Source of the DNA: Adineta vaga
Taxonomy: Eukaryota > Rotifera
Direction: 5' to 3'
NCBI GenBank assembly: GCA_021613535.1
Contig: CP075492.1
Span: 4,092,001-4,156,000 of the forward strand
Length of the DNA: 64,000 bases
Position 1 is the first letter of the stretch, and every line of letters starts with the position of its first letter. This document shows, one piece after another, positions 1 through 12,898 of the stretch. The position numbers were made by a program, and so were the translations under genes. Under the pieces are notes generated by a model. That model made no database searches. It saw nothing but the letters and a program-made list of their open reading frames with translations, and was not told the DNA's origin.

Positions 1-1176
1 TATACATATTTAGACTAACAAGCACTTGGTAGGAGTTGTCTAGCAAGAAAAAAAAAGAAATCATAATGACATGTGTTTAGCAGCTGACTTTTGTCTGTTG
101 AATCTATATTGATTGATAATTCCCATCGATCGATGCAATAAAAAAAACAGTCAATTTTTTTCTTTCGACTGTATTGTCTATACATGAAAGACGAGAATTT
201 GGATTCGTAGTTGCTATTTTTGGAAAGTGTATAAATATGTTAGACATGATCTCATGTTATTATGTGTATCACTTTCATCTAATCAATGAAATATTAATAA
301 TTGATTACAGATTGAATCTTCTGGTTTTTTTCTTGTTCGATTACGTTCTTTATCCAATCTATAAATGCACTGATGGTTTATATTAATGGAATCTATCTAA
401 TTTATCATCAACTGTTAACTAATCAACGAGGTTATTATCAACGACTAATATTCATACAATAATGACAAAATCAATCAATCTGATATATATTTAAGAAAGG
501 ATTGACAGAAAAGATATGTTGTTTATGTATTCATAAAATATAATATCTCAGAGGAAGTAATCTTTAATAGTATAGGAACAGAAGGTTTCGACCAAGTATG
601 TGTGTAACTAATTAATGATGAAGGTTACTTTTTTCTTCCGGATCAGATATGATATTATTGTCATACCTAGCATTTAGAACTGTTATCATGTCAGATGTAA
701 AATGACATCATGCGCTGTATGTATCGTCTTTTTCTTGATCGATCCTTGTGGTAAATAGAATGAATGATATAGACCGAACAGGTATAATATGGCAATGACG
801 ATCGTCTCTTTTCTTCATTCATTATTGATCAGATAGAAGAAGAGAGAAAAAAAGACACAAGATATAACACTATCAATATACAAACAAATATTTAGCCTAT
901 TCTCTATCGAAATACATAGATCCTTCTTCTTCTTCTTCTTCCTTTCCTTCTTCTCGATACTCATAGTCAACGTTAGGAGAAGAACAAGAGAGAAGAAAAA
1001 AAAAAGGAGCTGTTTCTCTTTCTCTGCTTGTTCGCGTTGTCTATGCACATAATCGTTGGCGTTCTTGGCCAACATACACATATACACACAAATACAACGT
1101 CGAATCGTTTCACAAGCACCAATTTCTTTTGTATTAAATCCTTATTGATTGCAATCTTCAAGGAGACAAAGACGAA
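1..1176. other. 5' flank without recognisable gene
   Basis: No frame here gives a recognisable domain or a chain of exons. The stretch is AT-rich with poly-pyrimidine and poly-purine runs around 905-1000. It probably holds the promoter and 5' UTR of the PDZ gene that starts at 1177. Confidence 0.5.
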
Positions 1177-4100
1177 ATGAGTTTTTTTATCGATAATTGT
1201 TGTTTAAAACTGAATTATCTTGTTTGTGGTTCGAATGAATCTTCAACAGAAAAGAAGAAGAGAAAGTTCAAGTCTCGGGTAAGTCTCATCTTTTTTTGAC
1301 ACAAGGGAAATTTTGAACATATTGATTCATATACATAGGAGAAATATTCTGATCACCGATCATGACTAAATCACATGAGACCATTAGAAGATCTGCGTTT
1401 TTTCTTGACATGAACCATTGACTTGAGAGAAAACAGTTATTCAATAAGGAATATGATTTGATTGCAGAAGTGTTTCTTTCCTATATGGTTTCTTAATCAT
1501 GTCTATCGAGAAGCCTACTTTAAAAATTAGAAGAAAAGAAGAATTCTATTAGAAATTGACTTTGATCGAAAAGAAGAAAAAAAAGAAACGAATACTTGAT
1601 TATGGCATCAAGATAAAATCGCTTGGAGATAGTTAATTGAGCTTGAATAAAATAAGAATATGAACAATGGCTTAGGAAGCTCGTGTAAACATCTTCATGC
1701 ATATGCGTCCATATTTGCCTACGGACATGATATAGTGATGGTGGGATGCCATTAAGTACTCTATGTGTGAACGTGCGAGAGAGAAAGAACAATAATTATG
1801 TCATGTTCTCAGATGCAAGGCGGAATGCTGCTAATCGGTCATATATGTTCTACGCTTCGCTAGTTCTCACTGTTTTCTTATCATCGTTTTAACCAATAAT
1901 CTATTATAAAACTGATCATTATTTCAGGCTAAAATTTTTCATCAACATTGCCTATATTAATTCTATTAGTTGCCGTTCTTCTTCTTCTTTTCTTTTGTGT
2001 ATTTTTCGATGACAACTGAAAGTGACAAGGATAGTAACGAGAGAAAGATATGAAACGTTTGACACTAATTCTCATTTACCCTTTTGAAACTAATGCAATA
2101 AATGAAGTTCTTTTTCTCCAATTATTCGATCTGTCATCAACTAGTAGCCTTTATTAGAGAAAACAATGATTCTCTATGTTTGATGTCTACATCTGATCTT
2201 TATCATCCCGATCGTCCGTCATGTCGTGTTTCGTCTCCTTTCCTACTTTTTTTTTTATTATTGAGACATGTTTTTTCTAACAATTGATTGTGACATTTCG
2301 TACATCGTTTTTTTTATTCTTCTTTATAATAATTGTTTAGCGACAAGGTATTATGAACAATACTAGTTCAAATAACAAAGTCATTAATCGAACTGAACCC
2401 ACACCTATCACTTCATATCATCAACACTATGTCAATGTCACATCACCATATTACACGATACAACAACAGAACAGGTAAATGTGTGCGTATGGCTTTACCA
2501 AAAAAGATAAGAGGTCATGCAATGCATTTGTTCAATGGGACAAGTCACCTTGACAAATCTAAGAAAGAAGAAAGGAGCGACATTTTTCACTTGACAATGA
2601 CTTTGATAAATGGCAATTTTCTTTTTTTTTTATTATACTGATAGAGATCTATGAAGTTGTACATTTCATTTTGTTCTTTACTATTGAACGACCATTAAAC
2701 AAACGTAACGATACTGATGTCTAATGAACATGATTTTTTCGATATTATATACACATTGAAATCAAAGTCAATGTATATTACTTCAATCAAATAAAACATA
2801 AGGTCATTCAATTTTGGCCTCATGCTCTAACTTGAAGTTTCGCTCTCTTGCATCTGTTTTTTTATCCTTTTCCCGAAAAAAAAAGCAAATCAAAAGTGAT
2901 ATACTTATGATTCTTAACGAGATTTGACCTTTGAATAAAGATGAATATCAATGATTACGTCGTCAAGATGGATCAGATAAGACTATTCGCCTTAAACCAT
3001 TTTTCACCTTTTGATCTTTTCGACAAATTGAATTTGTTATAATAATGATAAAAATAAACTCATCGTTTTCTCTTTTAGTATTACAAAACCATTAAATTAT
3101 GAACAGATTCCTCTTCATTCAACACAACCAAGAAGATATTCTCATGAATCTTCATTGAATTCTTTTATTGATCATCGTTTATCTTATCGATCGTCTTCGA
3201 TATTAAGTAATGGAATAATAATAAAAGTAAGTTACATCTTTCTATTGATTGATTCGATTGATTAAATAACAAAAGAAAAGAAGACAAAGTCACGATATAG
3301 TTCGATAACTAATCAACGTCTTTTTATTTGTGATCTAATGAGAAAAAAGATCACCTGCTGAGTTTCATTATTTCTTGTTGCTTGTTTTCAATTATATTGA
3401 AAACTTATTCATTGTATTCGTTGACCTTGTCTATTAGTCAGGAGATCGGAAATCGATAGTCTTTTTCTATTCTTTCAAATAAAACGATTTTTTATGTTAA
3501 TATGTAAAACGACAAATCGATAATTTCTTATTTAGAATGTCATTCTTCGTCGAAATCATCCGAATGAAAGATTAGGATTGACTCTTTGCTATGGTATAAC
3601 ATCAAAATCCACAACTAATATTTATATTCAACAAGTAGAGATCATTTTTCAACTTTGCATTCTCTTTCTCATTTAATGATGAATAGGTTGATAAAGAGAG
3701 TATCGCCGGTCATCAGGGTGAACTTCGTAGTGGTGATCAGATTATTAAAATAAACAATCATCGTGTTACAAGTCGAGACGAAGCAATCAATCTCGTCAAT
3801 GGCGCTTGTCGTATTCTTTTACAAATAGTTCGATTCGAAGTAAATTATTCTTCTATATTCATTCAAGAATAGAATCTTTCTTTTCTCTTTGAAAAAATAA
3901 ACAAATTAGTTTTCAAAACCAAATTTCTTTACAATTCCATCCGAAATACCATTGACCGAAGATGATAGTGGTGTTATGCTTGCCTGTAATACAGATCTTG
4001 ATATGAACAATGATTGGATGTATCAAGTAATGATAGGATTTAGTCTTTGTTTGAATAAACATTTCTTATTCCTTTAGAAATCACTCTATGAATGTCAAAG

Positions 4101-4896
4101 TCTAATAAAAAGTTGTATTAGTTTATCGTCAACTCCGTTAAATCATTGTTTAAACTGTCGTCGTAATCAATCCTATTCTCGTCAATTTCAATATCGTCGT
4201 TGTTTATCATTAAATGATCTAAGACCATGTTCATTTTATGAAGAGAAAATTGATCAGTCAAAACAATTAATTCGTTCACAAAGTCTATTTGGTACAACAA
4301 CTGATAATGAACAAGTTATTCTCAAACCACTTCCATTCAATCATCAACAGCAAGAAAATTCAGTACGCCGAGAAGATAGTGATAGTGGTTTAGTATGTGG
4401 TCGATCTCGGTCGAATGATTCACATCATTCTCGACATAATCAAAATCAAAATCAAAATCAATGGACATTAAAACATTTTCGACGTCGATATCGTGAACAA
4501 CGTTTGAGAGAACAATATCAAACGACAGATGATGAACCGATGAGTGAATTAAAACAAGGACGTTATTGGACACGACAACAACGAAAAGAACATTTAGCTA
4601 AAGCAAAACAATATCGTGAACGAGCAAAATTCTTTCAACAACATTCAGTTGCACCATGTTCGGATTCAGCAACAGATGATTTTAATTTATTAAATCGAAT
4701 ATTTATTCGTGAAAATCAATATGAATTACATCAAAAACCTTATTTAGCATATAAATATGGTCAACAATCATCACTCGAACGAAAGAAATTAAAACGAATG
4801 ATTCAACAACATTATTTTGATCGAATTCGATCTCAATCAACTACAACTGTATCGATTTCTAGTACAATTGATCAACCTTCGATGGTTCTTCTTTGA
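1177..4896 (+). CDS. PDZRN3/4-like PDZ-domain protein (short form)
   Basis: Seven exons splice in frame to about 523 aa: 1177-1278, 2341-2474, 3079-3226, 3536-3634, 3687-3839, 3910-4026 and 4078-4896. A PDZ domain spans exons 3-5, with a carboxylate-binding loop of RLGLTLCYG type followed by SGDQIIKINNHRV. The C-terminus carries the family signature REQYQTTDDEPMSELKQGRYW followed by RKEHLAKAKQYRERA, close to the tail that I know from vertebrate PDZRN3 and PDZRN4. Those proteins also carry an N-terminal RING, TRAF-type zinc fingers and a first PDZ; none of these is visible upstream. This may be a short-isoform type or a gene whose N-terminal exons were lost. The first intron (1.06 kb) is unusually long for this window, so the first exon is the least certain part. 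Family members are scaffolds and ubiquitin ligases at synapses and junctions; a form without RING would be scaffold only. Confidence 0.8.
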
Positions 4897-5713
4897 CGCG
4901 TGTTTTTTTTCCTTCTTTTTGTATCAAATGAACAGAAAAAAAGAGAGAATTATTTAATTGATTAAATTAATAAGAGAAAATTCTGCTGAAGAAAAGCAAA
5001 ATTGCCTCAACATCTGATAAAACGTGGGTATGCTTAGCCTTTTTCAGTGTACAAATTTTTACAAAGATTCTATTTCAGAAATGATAAAGAGAAAATAACA
5101 ACAGGAAATATAAGAATATGAGGCATACCTATTGTCAGTTTCGTTATTTTTGTTCTTTTAAGTTCGGATTATTAATAAAGATTAGAATAAAAATAATTTT
5201 AATAATTGATAGAGTTCAATATCGTCGTTATTCTATCATTAAATGATCTAAGATGATGTTCGTTTTATATTTGAGATATTTGATTCAAAATAACAAGCGC
5301 GATTGAATCAGAAATGATAAAAAAAGATGTGAAAATAGAATTTAATTTTCGATTCTGATATCTAAGATTTGAAAAAAAAGAACGAATCAAAAGTGGTTAT
5401 GAATGATGACCTTATCGTTACTAATATAGGCAATATGTTCATTGAAATTGTGTTATGTGTTGTTAAGATCAAACCATGCCCTCTGTTGAATGGTTAAATT
5501 AGAAAAAAAGAAACGAAAGGAAGGCAAAATGCAAACGGCATAGCAGATTGGTTGTTTCTAACGAACCAACAAATGTCTTTGAGTGAATCATTGCAATTCT
5601 TACAATCGTTTGTTTCTTTCGCAAGTAAATAAAATATTTCACTTCTTTCGTAACAAATACATTTAAATACAGTACGACCAATCCGGAAAAATTCGAAAGA
5701 AAATATTTTAATA
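4897..5713. other. Intergenic region and eRF3 promoter
   Basis: No gene is visible. Bases 5213-5262 are a diverged copy of about 50 bp of the last PDZRN exon (4184-4240). Bases 5490-5680 form the eRF3 upstream region; they recur at 10215-10425 ahead of the eRF3 pseudogene, so this stretch was part of the duplicated unit. Confidence 0.6.
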
Positions 5714-8153
5714 ATGGCCGAACCTCCAGCTAGTTGGGATCAACAAGACGATGAAAATTCAGCTTTAGCAGCAGCTGCATTAAAATTCGGTGGTTTAAAT
5801 GTGAATGCAATGGAATTTGTACCAACGTTTGGTTCTGGATTTTCATCTGCTCCAAAACCAGCACCTGTCCCTCAATCTGCAGTTCCAAAAACTCCGCCAT
5901 CGACACCGGTTATATCGCAACATACGACTACTACCAATATTCCTGAAGATAAAAAGGAACAAACTGAACCGGTAATCAAAACAAATGAATTAAATGTTCA
6001 ACAACAACAACAAGTGAAACCACCAGTAACGACTGCAGGAGAAATATATTTTGACGATACTTCTAAAGACGATAGTGAAAGTGAGTTATTATTATATCAT
6101 TATGAATACATGCGTATATTGGTGCGAATAATTTTCTAGGAGTACTTGATGACATAACAACAGGTACGACAGCAGCTAACAAACCGGGTACACCTACAAC
6201 CTCAGCAGTTCCAAAAGAAAAGAAAAATGTTGTTGTTAAACGAGATATTATACGAAAGAAAGAACCGATCAACATTGTTTTCTGTGGTCATGTCGATGCT
6301 GGTAAATCAACTATCGGTGGTCAACTCATGTAATATTTATTCATGTTTGGATATTGAAAAATATTCTACCTTGAAATTTTATTCTAGGTATCTGACAGGT
6401 CAAGTTGATCAGCGAACTTTGGATAAATATCAAGCTGAAGCTCGTGAAAAATCTCGTGAATCTTGGTATTTATCATGGGCATTAGATACAAATGATGAAG
6501 AGAGAGAAAAAGGAAAAACAGTTGAAGTTGGTCGAGCTTGGTTTGAAACTGAAAAGAAGCATTTCATTATTCTTGATGCACCTGGTCATAAATGTTTCGT
6601 ACCAAATATGATTGGAGGAGCAGCTCAATCTGATATTGCTATTCTTGTATGTAAATCTTTCTTTTAGTTTTAATCATTTGTAGTGTAATCATCCTTTCTT
6701 TTTATAGGTCATTTCAGCACGAAAAGGTGAATTTGAAACTGGTTTCGAACGTGGTGGACAAACACGTGAACATGCTATGTTAGTTAAAACTGCTGGTGTT
6801 CGTTATTTAGTTGTTCTTATCAATAAAATGGATGATCCGACTGTCAATTGGGAACAAGCAAGATATGATGAAATCAAAGATAAATTAATACCTTATCTCA
6901 AAAAATGTGGTTTCAAACCTGGTGAAGATACTATCTTTATGCCATGTAGTGGAATGAGTGGAGCTTTTCTCAAAGAACATCCAGGTGAACAACTTGTACC
7001 CTGGTATAAGTGAGTATATAGTGACACAGATGAAAGAAGATTAAATACATGGAAACATTTGTATGCTTGTAGAGGACCAACATTTATTGAATATTTGGAT
7101 AATTTACCATCATTTAATCGAAGTATTGATGGACCATTTCGTATGCCTATTGTCGAAAGATACAAAGTATGTTTGTATTTCTCACTGATCAATGATAGAA
7201 AAAATCATTGAATGTATCTTTTTGAAAAGGAAATGGGTGTGATTGTAATGGGTAAAATTGAATCTGGATGCTGTCGAGTTGGTGATCGATGTATCGTAAT
7301 GCCCAATCGAACTAAAGTTGAAGTAACAAATATCTATTATGAAGAAATTGAAACCGATTCGTGTGTGTGTGGAGAGAATGTTCGATTAAAATTAAAGAAT
7401 ATTGAAGAAGAAGTTCGTATTCTTTTTTTTGTCTTTTGATTAGATGAAATGATTTTTGAAATTTGATTTTGTAGGAAATCTCACTTGGATTTATCTTATG
7501 CGATGCTCAACAAGAACCATGTGGTGTTGGAAAAGTCTTCGATGCACAAGTAAATATCTTTGACAAACATGACGAACAGCGTTTCGAAGCTTTACTAGTT
7601 AACTTCTGTAAAGTGAAAGTTAATTGTTTGTGAGATATCGATCGGGAAAAGGACTAGAATGTATGACTAGTTGTTAATCTTTGATTATGTCCCTATGTTC
7701 TCAGATATCTTGCAACTCATTGGAAATATTTGAGCAATAAATAATCATTCAAAACAAATGTGAGTCTGAATGATCATAGAGAACCTCTAAGCCATGTATA
7801 TAAATATACGGCACAAAGTATATGTTTATTGTTTAATATAGGTTGCTATTCTTGAACACAAATCAATCATATGTCCTGGTTATACTGCTATTCTTCATAT
7901 TCATGCTGCAGCTGTTGAAGTTCAATTAAAAAAATTGATCACTTTAGTTGACCGAAAAACAGGTGAAAGAACTCAAGAACATCCTCGTTTCATCAAACAA
8001 GACCAAGTCGGTATTGCTAGATTTGAATTAGTTCAATCAGGTCAAGCAATTTGTATGGAACCATTTAAACGATTTCCTCAACTTGGTCGATTCACTTTAC
8101 GTGACGAAGGTCGAACCGTTGCTGTTGGCAAAGTTCTGAAAATAGTCGAGTAA
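5714..8153 (+). CDS. GSPT1: Eukaryotic release factor 3 (eRF3, GSPT type)
   Basis: Eight exons join to 593 aa: 5714-6080, 6140-6329, 6388-6646, 6708-7009, 7073-7166, 7230-7412, 7475-7549 and 7842-8153. The N-terminal tail is low complexity and contains a PAM2-like poly(A)-binding-protein motif, LNVNAMEFVPTF, at about residues 34-45. The EF-1alpha-like GTPase follows with P-loop GHVDAGKST, G3 DAPGH and G4 NKMD, then two beta-barrel domains ending KVLKIVE. eRF3 delivers eRF1 to stop codons in the cytosol, hydrolyses GTP and links termination to poly(A)-binding protein. The PAM2 motif together with the barrel sequence favours eRF3 over HBS1. The TEFM pseudogene lies directly downstream; a broken copy of this gene is at 10430-11630. 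Confidence 0.93.
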
Positions 8154-8174
8154 AAACATTCTTTTATTTATTGT

Positions 8175-9002
8175 TATTTCATATTTATATTCTTTCTGAA
8201 GACAAAGAGAAAAAAAACCTTACTATCGATAAAATTTTTGTTATGCATCTGATTTTGAGAAGAACATCAAATAAAAACAATTTTGAAAAAAAACAAACGA
8301 TATTTTGTTTTCTTGTGTTTGCAGAGTTTTGTTCTATCTTTCTCTCTTTCTGATGTTATTTTCACGTTTATTAGTTCCACGAATAAAACTGAATGTTGTT
8401 TGTCGATTGAAGTCCATAGATAGAAACTTACTTGATGAATTAGTTTGAATCAAATCCAAATCATTGCAAATGAATCCAAGATACAAAGTGATTGTAAAAT
8501 AAATCATATGTTGATTATTCTCTTATTTTTCCTGTGATATTATTTGATAAATTCTCTTGTTATCTGTTATCGTGGAAAGATCGCAATCATAAACAACAAC
8601 AACATCGAGTTCATGTTAAACCTCGTCTAACAACACAAATTGTGGTTGTAAATGAGTTTTCTTGAAGAAAGAAAGAAAGAAAAAACAAATAAAATTTGTT
8701 CTCTATAGGATATTGAAAGTGTTTGTAGTCTTGATTTTACTTCATCACACATCAACTGATCAATTGTCAATACAACTACAGAAGATAAAAATCATTATCA
8801 AGTTAAGCAATGGAATTCATGTGAGGTTGATCTTCATGGAAGATATAATTTCATCAAAACATTCAGTCAAGTTTCTTCTATATATTGTCAATTCTTCGTG
8901 TGGTAACCCTGATTCTCTTTTAGTTATCTGAAAATTTATCCACAGTTCCATTGAATGACGCTGATGTTCTTCTTGTTGAACACACAACATATTGTTATTT
9001 AA
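8175..9002 (+). pseudogene. TEFM-like pseudogene (copy A)
   Basis: This stretch aligns with the intact TEFM-like gene at 11810-12898. It shares the leader after the eRF3 stop, the start region (ATGTTATTTTCACG at about 8353), the middle exon around 8700-8890 and the first part of the last exon (8927-9002). It has a stop soon after the N-terminal segment, lacks the helix-hairpin-helix portion, and ends abruptly where unrelated sequence begins. It sits in the position of TEFM downstream of the intact eRF3 gene. Confidence 0.75.
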
Positions 9003-9159
9003 ATCCCTACTTTGCTCTAATAGAGAAATGGAACAGTACGATAGGCAAGTACAAAAAAAAACCGAATACAAAGATGAAGAAGTGCGAGAAAAAACAGCAC
9101 CAAGAATAAGTGAAACAAAAACAACAGCAAAAAGAGAAATAAACAATGGGTGTTGCATA

Positions 9160-10050
9160 TTAGAAATGTTAATTTTTTTGATTTTCTTCAGGCTTTTTGA
9201 GATATTTGTATATTAGATCACGCTCTTTAATGGCAATATCACGTTCGTGTTTCATCAAATGATATTGTTCTGTTATTCGTGCAATTTCAAGTTTTAACGT
9301 ATTTCGCTGCATCCTCTCGACTTTTAGTTTAAGCTCAAACATTTCTATCATTTCTGTTGGTGTCATTTTGCTATGTAAAACCATTTTTTCATGTTTACTA
9401 TCTGTCGACTAAAAGAGGAGCAAAGGAATTAAAAAATGAATTGATGTGCAAAATTTTCATAAATTGCAAGTTGCCTTGTTTGAATAAGCTAATTTACGAT
9501 TTGCACATGAATCCATTGTATTCTGAAAATGAGAGTGACATAAACGTTGATATATACGTTAATCCAGAGAGAGAGAGAGAAAAAAAAAGAAAACTATCGC
9601 TTTCTCGTCGAAAATGTTGACTGTTTGATGCTTTCCGTTCATCCTGTCTAGTCGAACATTGAGTTGCTGCAGAATCTTCGTACACACGAAAACTAGTCAT
9701 TGAAAACTTTTTTGGGATAGTTTGGATAAGAATTATTATATGATTTAGTTTTGTCTTCACTGGTGCCATGTGGTTCATTGATAAGATGTTTTTCCTTTTC
9801 AGATGAATTTGTATCATCATGATTCAACGTCTTTGATGAGAGTATACTTGTTGAACTTCCTCATCAACACTACGGTTAACGGATATTGACATCTGATGGT
9901 ACAAGTCGTTGTGGGCTTCACTATCGCTGCCTGAAATATCATTCTACAATCTGACTTTTATATAGAATTTAACATACTAGAAATCAGTGCAAGAGCAGTG
10001 ATAGCGTTTGTCGCTTCTTGAGCTGCCTTTCTATTATTTTTCATAACTAA
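9160..10050 (-). pseudogene. Small coiled-coil gene, apparently broken
   Basis: Read on the minus strand, an exon beginning MKNNRKAAQEATNAITALAL (start about 10042) splices cleanly to SSDSEAHNDLYHQMSISVN, but the frame then runs into a stop (about 9830). The sequence continues as plausible coding only after a one-base shift (SSKTLNHDDTNSSEKEKH), and again after a second shift (TSFRVYEDSAATQC). The last exon (9169-9384) encodes a charged coiled coil, about 70 aa, of MIEMFELKLKVERMQR type. I do not recognise the family. Two frame breaks suggest a pseudogene, although unusual splicing cannot be excluded. It lies between the two eRF3/TEFM units and is absent from the first unit. Confidence 0.4.
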
Positions 10051-10429
10051 AAAGTATCCGAAAATGAAAAAATGTATATCTTAAATCTTACAGATTTTTG
10101 CTTCATTAAAATATTTTCGAGAAAATATCATTGATTTTAAAGGAATGAGCATTTTTCTTTATTTGTATTTTTTAAATTTTCATTGAATCAATTCTTTTAG
10201 ACTATATAATGACCTCTTTTGAACAACTAAATTAGAACAGAAAGAAAGGAAAGGCAGAGTACGAATGATGCAACAGATTGGTCGTTTTCAATAAACCAAC
10301 AAGTGTGGTCAAATGAATCATCTAAAATATTACAATAGTATGTTCCTTTCGTTTCTTTCACAAGTAAATATTTCACGTTTTTCAAAAGAAATACACTTAT
10401 ATAAAGAGAAACTAAGCTGAAAAACAGGA

Positions 10430-11630
10430 ACATCCAGCTAATTGGGATCAACAAGAAGTTGAAAATTCTACATTATCATCAACTACATTCAAATTAAGTG
10501 GATTAAATGTGAATACAGTGAAGTTTGTATCATCGTTTGGTCAGTTTCAAAAACTCCACGTTCGACACGAGTTGTATCTCAACACACAACAACGACAACC
10601 ACTACTGAAGATAAAAATCAACAGATAGTAACTAATGCAAGTGAAAGATACCTTCGAAATATTTGCAGCGATGATAGTGGAGAGTAAGTTACTTTCCATT
10701 GTCTAGATATGCATATGTTTATCATTACAAATATCCAGAAGTATTCGAAGATGGAACAAAAACCATGACAACAGCGAATAAAACTGGTACACCAAGTGTT
10801 TCAGCAGCTCCAAAAGAAAAGAAAAACATTGTTATTAAACAAGATATTATGCGAAAGAAAGAACCACTTAATATTATCTTTTGTGGTCATGTCGATGCTG
10901 GAAAATCAAAAATCGGTGGTCAACTTGTATCTTCGTATAAGTAAGTATATTCATTTATGATATTCTATTCAACATACATAAATCATTTTTGTTATTGTAC
11001 AGGACCAATATTTATTGAATATTTGGATGGTTTACCATCATTTAATCGAAGTATTCATGGTCCACTTCGCATGTCTATTATCGAAAGATATAAGGTATGC
11101 TTATTGATTCAACTTTTTGAAAAGATAAATGATCGATAATAAAAACTATGTTTGTTTTCATTAAAAAAAGGAAATGGGCGATTGAAATTAAAGAATGTTG
11201 AAGAAGAAGCTCGTATCCATTCTTATCAATACATTGAATTACTTTTGTAGAAAATCTCACCTGGATTTATCTTATGTGATGCTGCACAAAGAAATATCGA
11301 GAGAACGATAATTGTGAATGAACTCATATGAAGTAAAAGATAGTTATTTTGAAAATATTGATTGAGAAGAAGATTAGACTATTTTCTGATATATCATTCA
11401 TGAAAAGAAGTACTTGAGTATTGAATAATCATCATGGATAAACATACATGTTTTTTTTTGGTTGTTTCATGTAGGTTGCTATCATTGAACACAAATCAAT
11501 CATATGTCCTGTTCAATTTTAAAAATTAATCACATTAGTTGATCGAAAGACAGGTGATAGAACTCAAGAACATCCACGTTTCATCAAACAAGATCAAGCA
11601 ATTTGTATGGAAATGTTCTTTTATTTATTG
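10430..11630 (+). pseudogene. eRF3 pseudogene (second copy)
   Basis: Sequence collinear with the intact eRF3 gene but damaged at many points. The N-terminal exon has lost its start and frame. The P-loop exon survives (GHVDAGKSK, with Thr replaced by Lys). Everything from G2 to G5 (exons 3 and 4) is deleted, so the P-loop exon now runs straight into the segment SSYK and then PIFIEYLDG. Most of exon 6 and the core of exon 8 are also missing. The 3' flank still matches the eRF3 3' UTR. The upstream region 10215-10425 matches the intact promoter. No functional GTPase can be made. Confidence 0.9.
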
Positions 11631-11809
11631 TTATTTCATATTTATATTCTTTCTGAAGACAAAGAAAAAGAAATCTTATAATTGATAAGATTTTTGTTAT
11701 GCATCTGATTCTAAGAAGAACATCAAATAAAACAATATTCAAAAAAAACTAAACTCATTTTGTTTTCTTGTGTTTGTAGATTGTTTTTTTCCTCATCCTT
11801 TTCTCTCGA

Positions 11810-12898
11810 ATGTTATTTTCACGTTTATTAGTTCCACGAGTAAAACTGAATGTTGTTTGTCGGTTAAAGTCCATAGATAGAAACTTAGTTGTTGAATTAA
11901 ATCAAATCAAATCCAAAGATCTTTTGAAAATATTCAATGAACAACAAACAAAAGATTTTCTTCAATTGAGAAGGTCTCTAGGTGGTAAATTTCAATCATT
12001 GCAACAATTTCAAAATGAATCCAAGATACAAATTGACTGTAAAATAAATCATACGTTGTTTATTCTTTTTATCTTTCATATGATTTTAGTTGATAAATTT
12101 TGTGGTTATTTGTTAACGTTAAAAGATCGAAATGATAAGCAACAACATCGAATTCATATCGAACCTCGTCTAACATCACAACTTGCCGCCGTAAATGAGT
12201 TTTGTCCATGAAAGAACAAATCGAATTGGTTCTCTCTAGGATATTGAAAGTGTCTGTAGTGTCGATTATACATCATCGCATATCAATTGGGCAATTGTCA
12301 CTACAACAACACAAAATAATAATCATTTTCAAGTCAACCAATGGAATTCGTTAGAAATTGATATTTCTCGAAGATACAGTTTCATCAAAACATTCAATCA
12401 AGTTAGTTCTACATATTGTATTTGTTATCATTGTTTTAAATTGAAACGTTTTTCTTTTAGTTATCCGAAAGTCTTTCAACCGTTCCATTGAATGATGCCA
12501 ATGTTCTTCTCGTTGAACAAACAACATATCGTTATCCAAATATTAAATTAGCAACTTATGTCTCTCAAATACAACAAATTCGTGCTATACTCAATACCAT
12601 ACTTCATTGTCAATTGCTAACTAAACGTCCGATTTATCATATATCAGGAAGAGATGTAGCAACACGTTTTGGTTTATTTATTGGCAATGAACAGTCGAGT
12701 GCTGAGTTTTTTCTGACGAATCTGATATTTAATAATATCAATGACAAACAAATGATATCAATGGATATTGATCATCAACTGAAAACGAATTATCATGAAT
12801 CAACGAAAGGACAACGAGAACCAATGGCCCAATGTTTGTTGAGAGCATTAGCTTTTCTTCAATCTGTAAATCAGAAAAAAGCTGAATCTCCTAAGTAA
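11810..12898 (+). CDS. TEFM-like mitochondrial transcription elongation factor
   Basis: Proposed exons 11810-12038, 12090-12190, 12240-12401 and 12461-12898 give about 309 aa. The 51-bp intron 12039-12089 is a multiple of three, so its retention keeps the frame. The N-terminus is basic and hydroxylated, as in a mitochondrial presequence (MLFSRLLVPRVKLNVV). A helix-hairpin-helix segment follows (DLLKIFNEQQTKDFLQLRRS), then an RNase H/RuvC-like fold beginning ESVCSVDYTSSHINWAIV with GRDVATRFGLFIG near the end. This order matches TEFM, which in animals binds mitochondrial RNA polymerase and raises processivity. The assignment rests on domain order and remembered family pattern. The gene lies behind a broken eRF3; the matching copy behind intact eRF3 is dead. 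A splice acceptor (TTTGTAG, about 11779) stands before the start without an obvious cis donor. Confidence 0.65.

Noticed and set aside
815-1161. Minus-strand frames of 60-90 codons
   Set aside because: Low-complexity Lys/Phe/Leu-rich translations of purine and pyrimidine runs; no domain and no exon partners.
4118-4573. Minus-strand frames rich in Asp/Asn/His
   Set aside because: Antisense shadow of the last PDZRN exon, which has clear family signatures on the plus strand.
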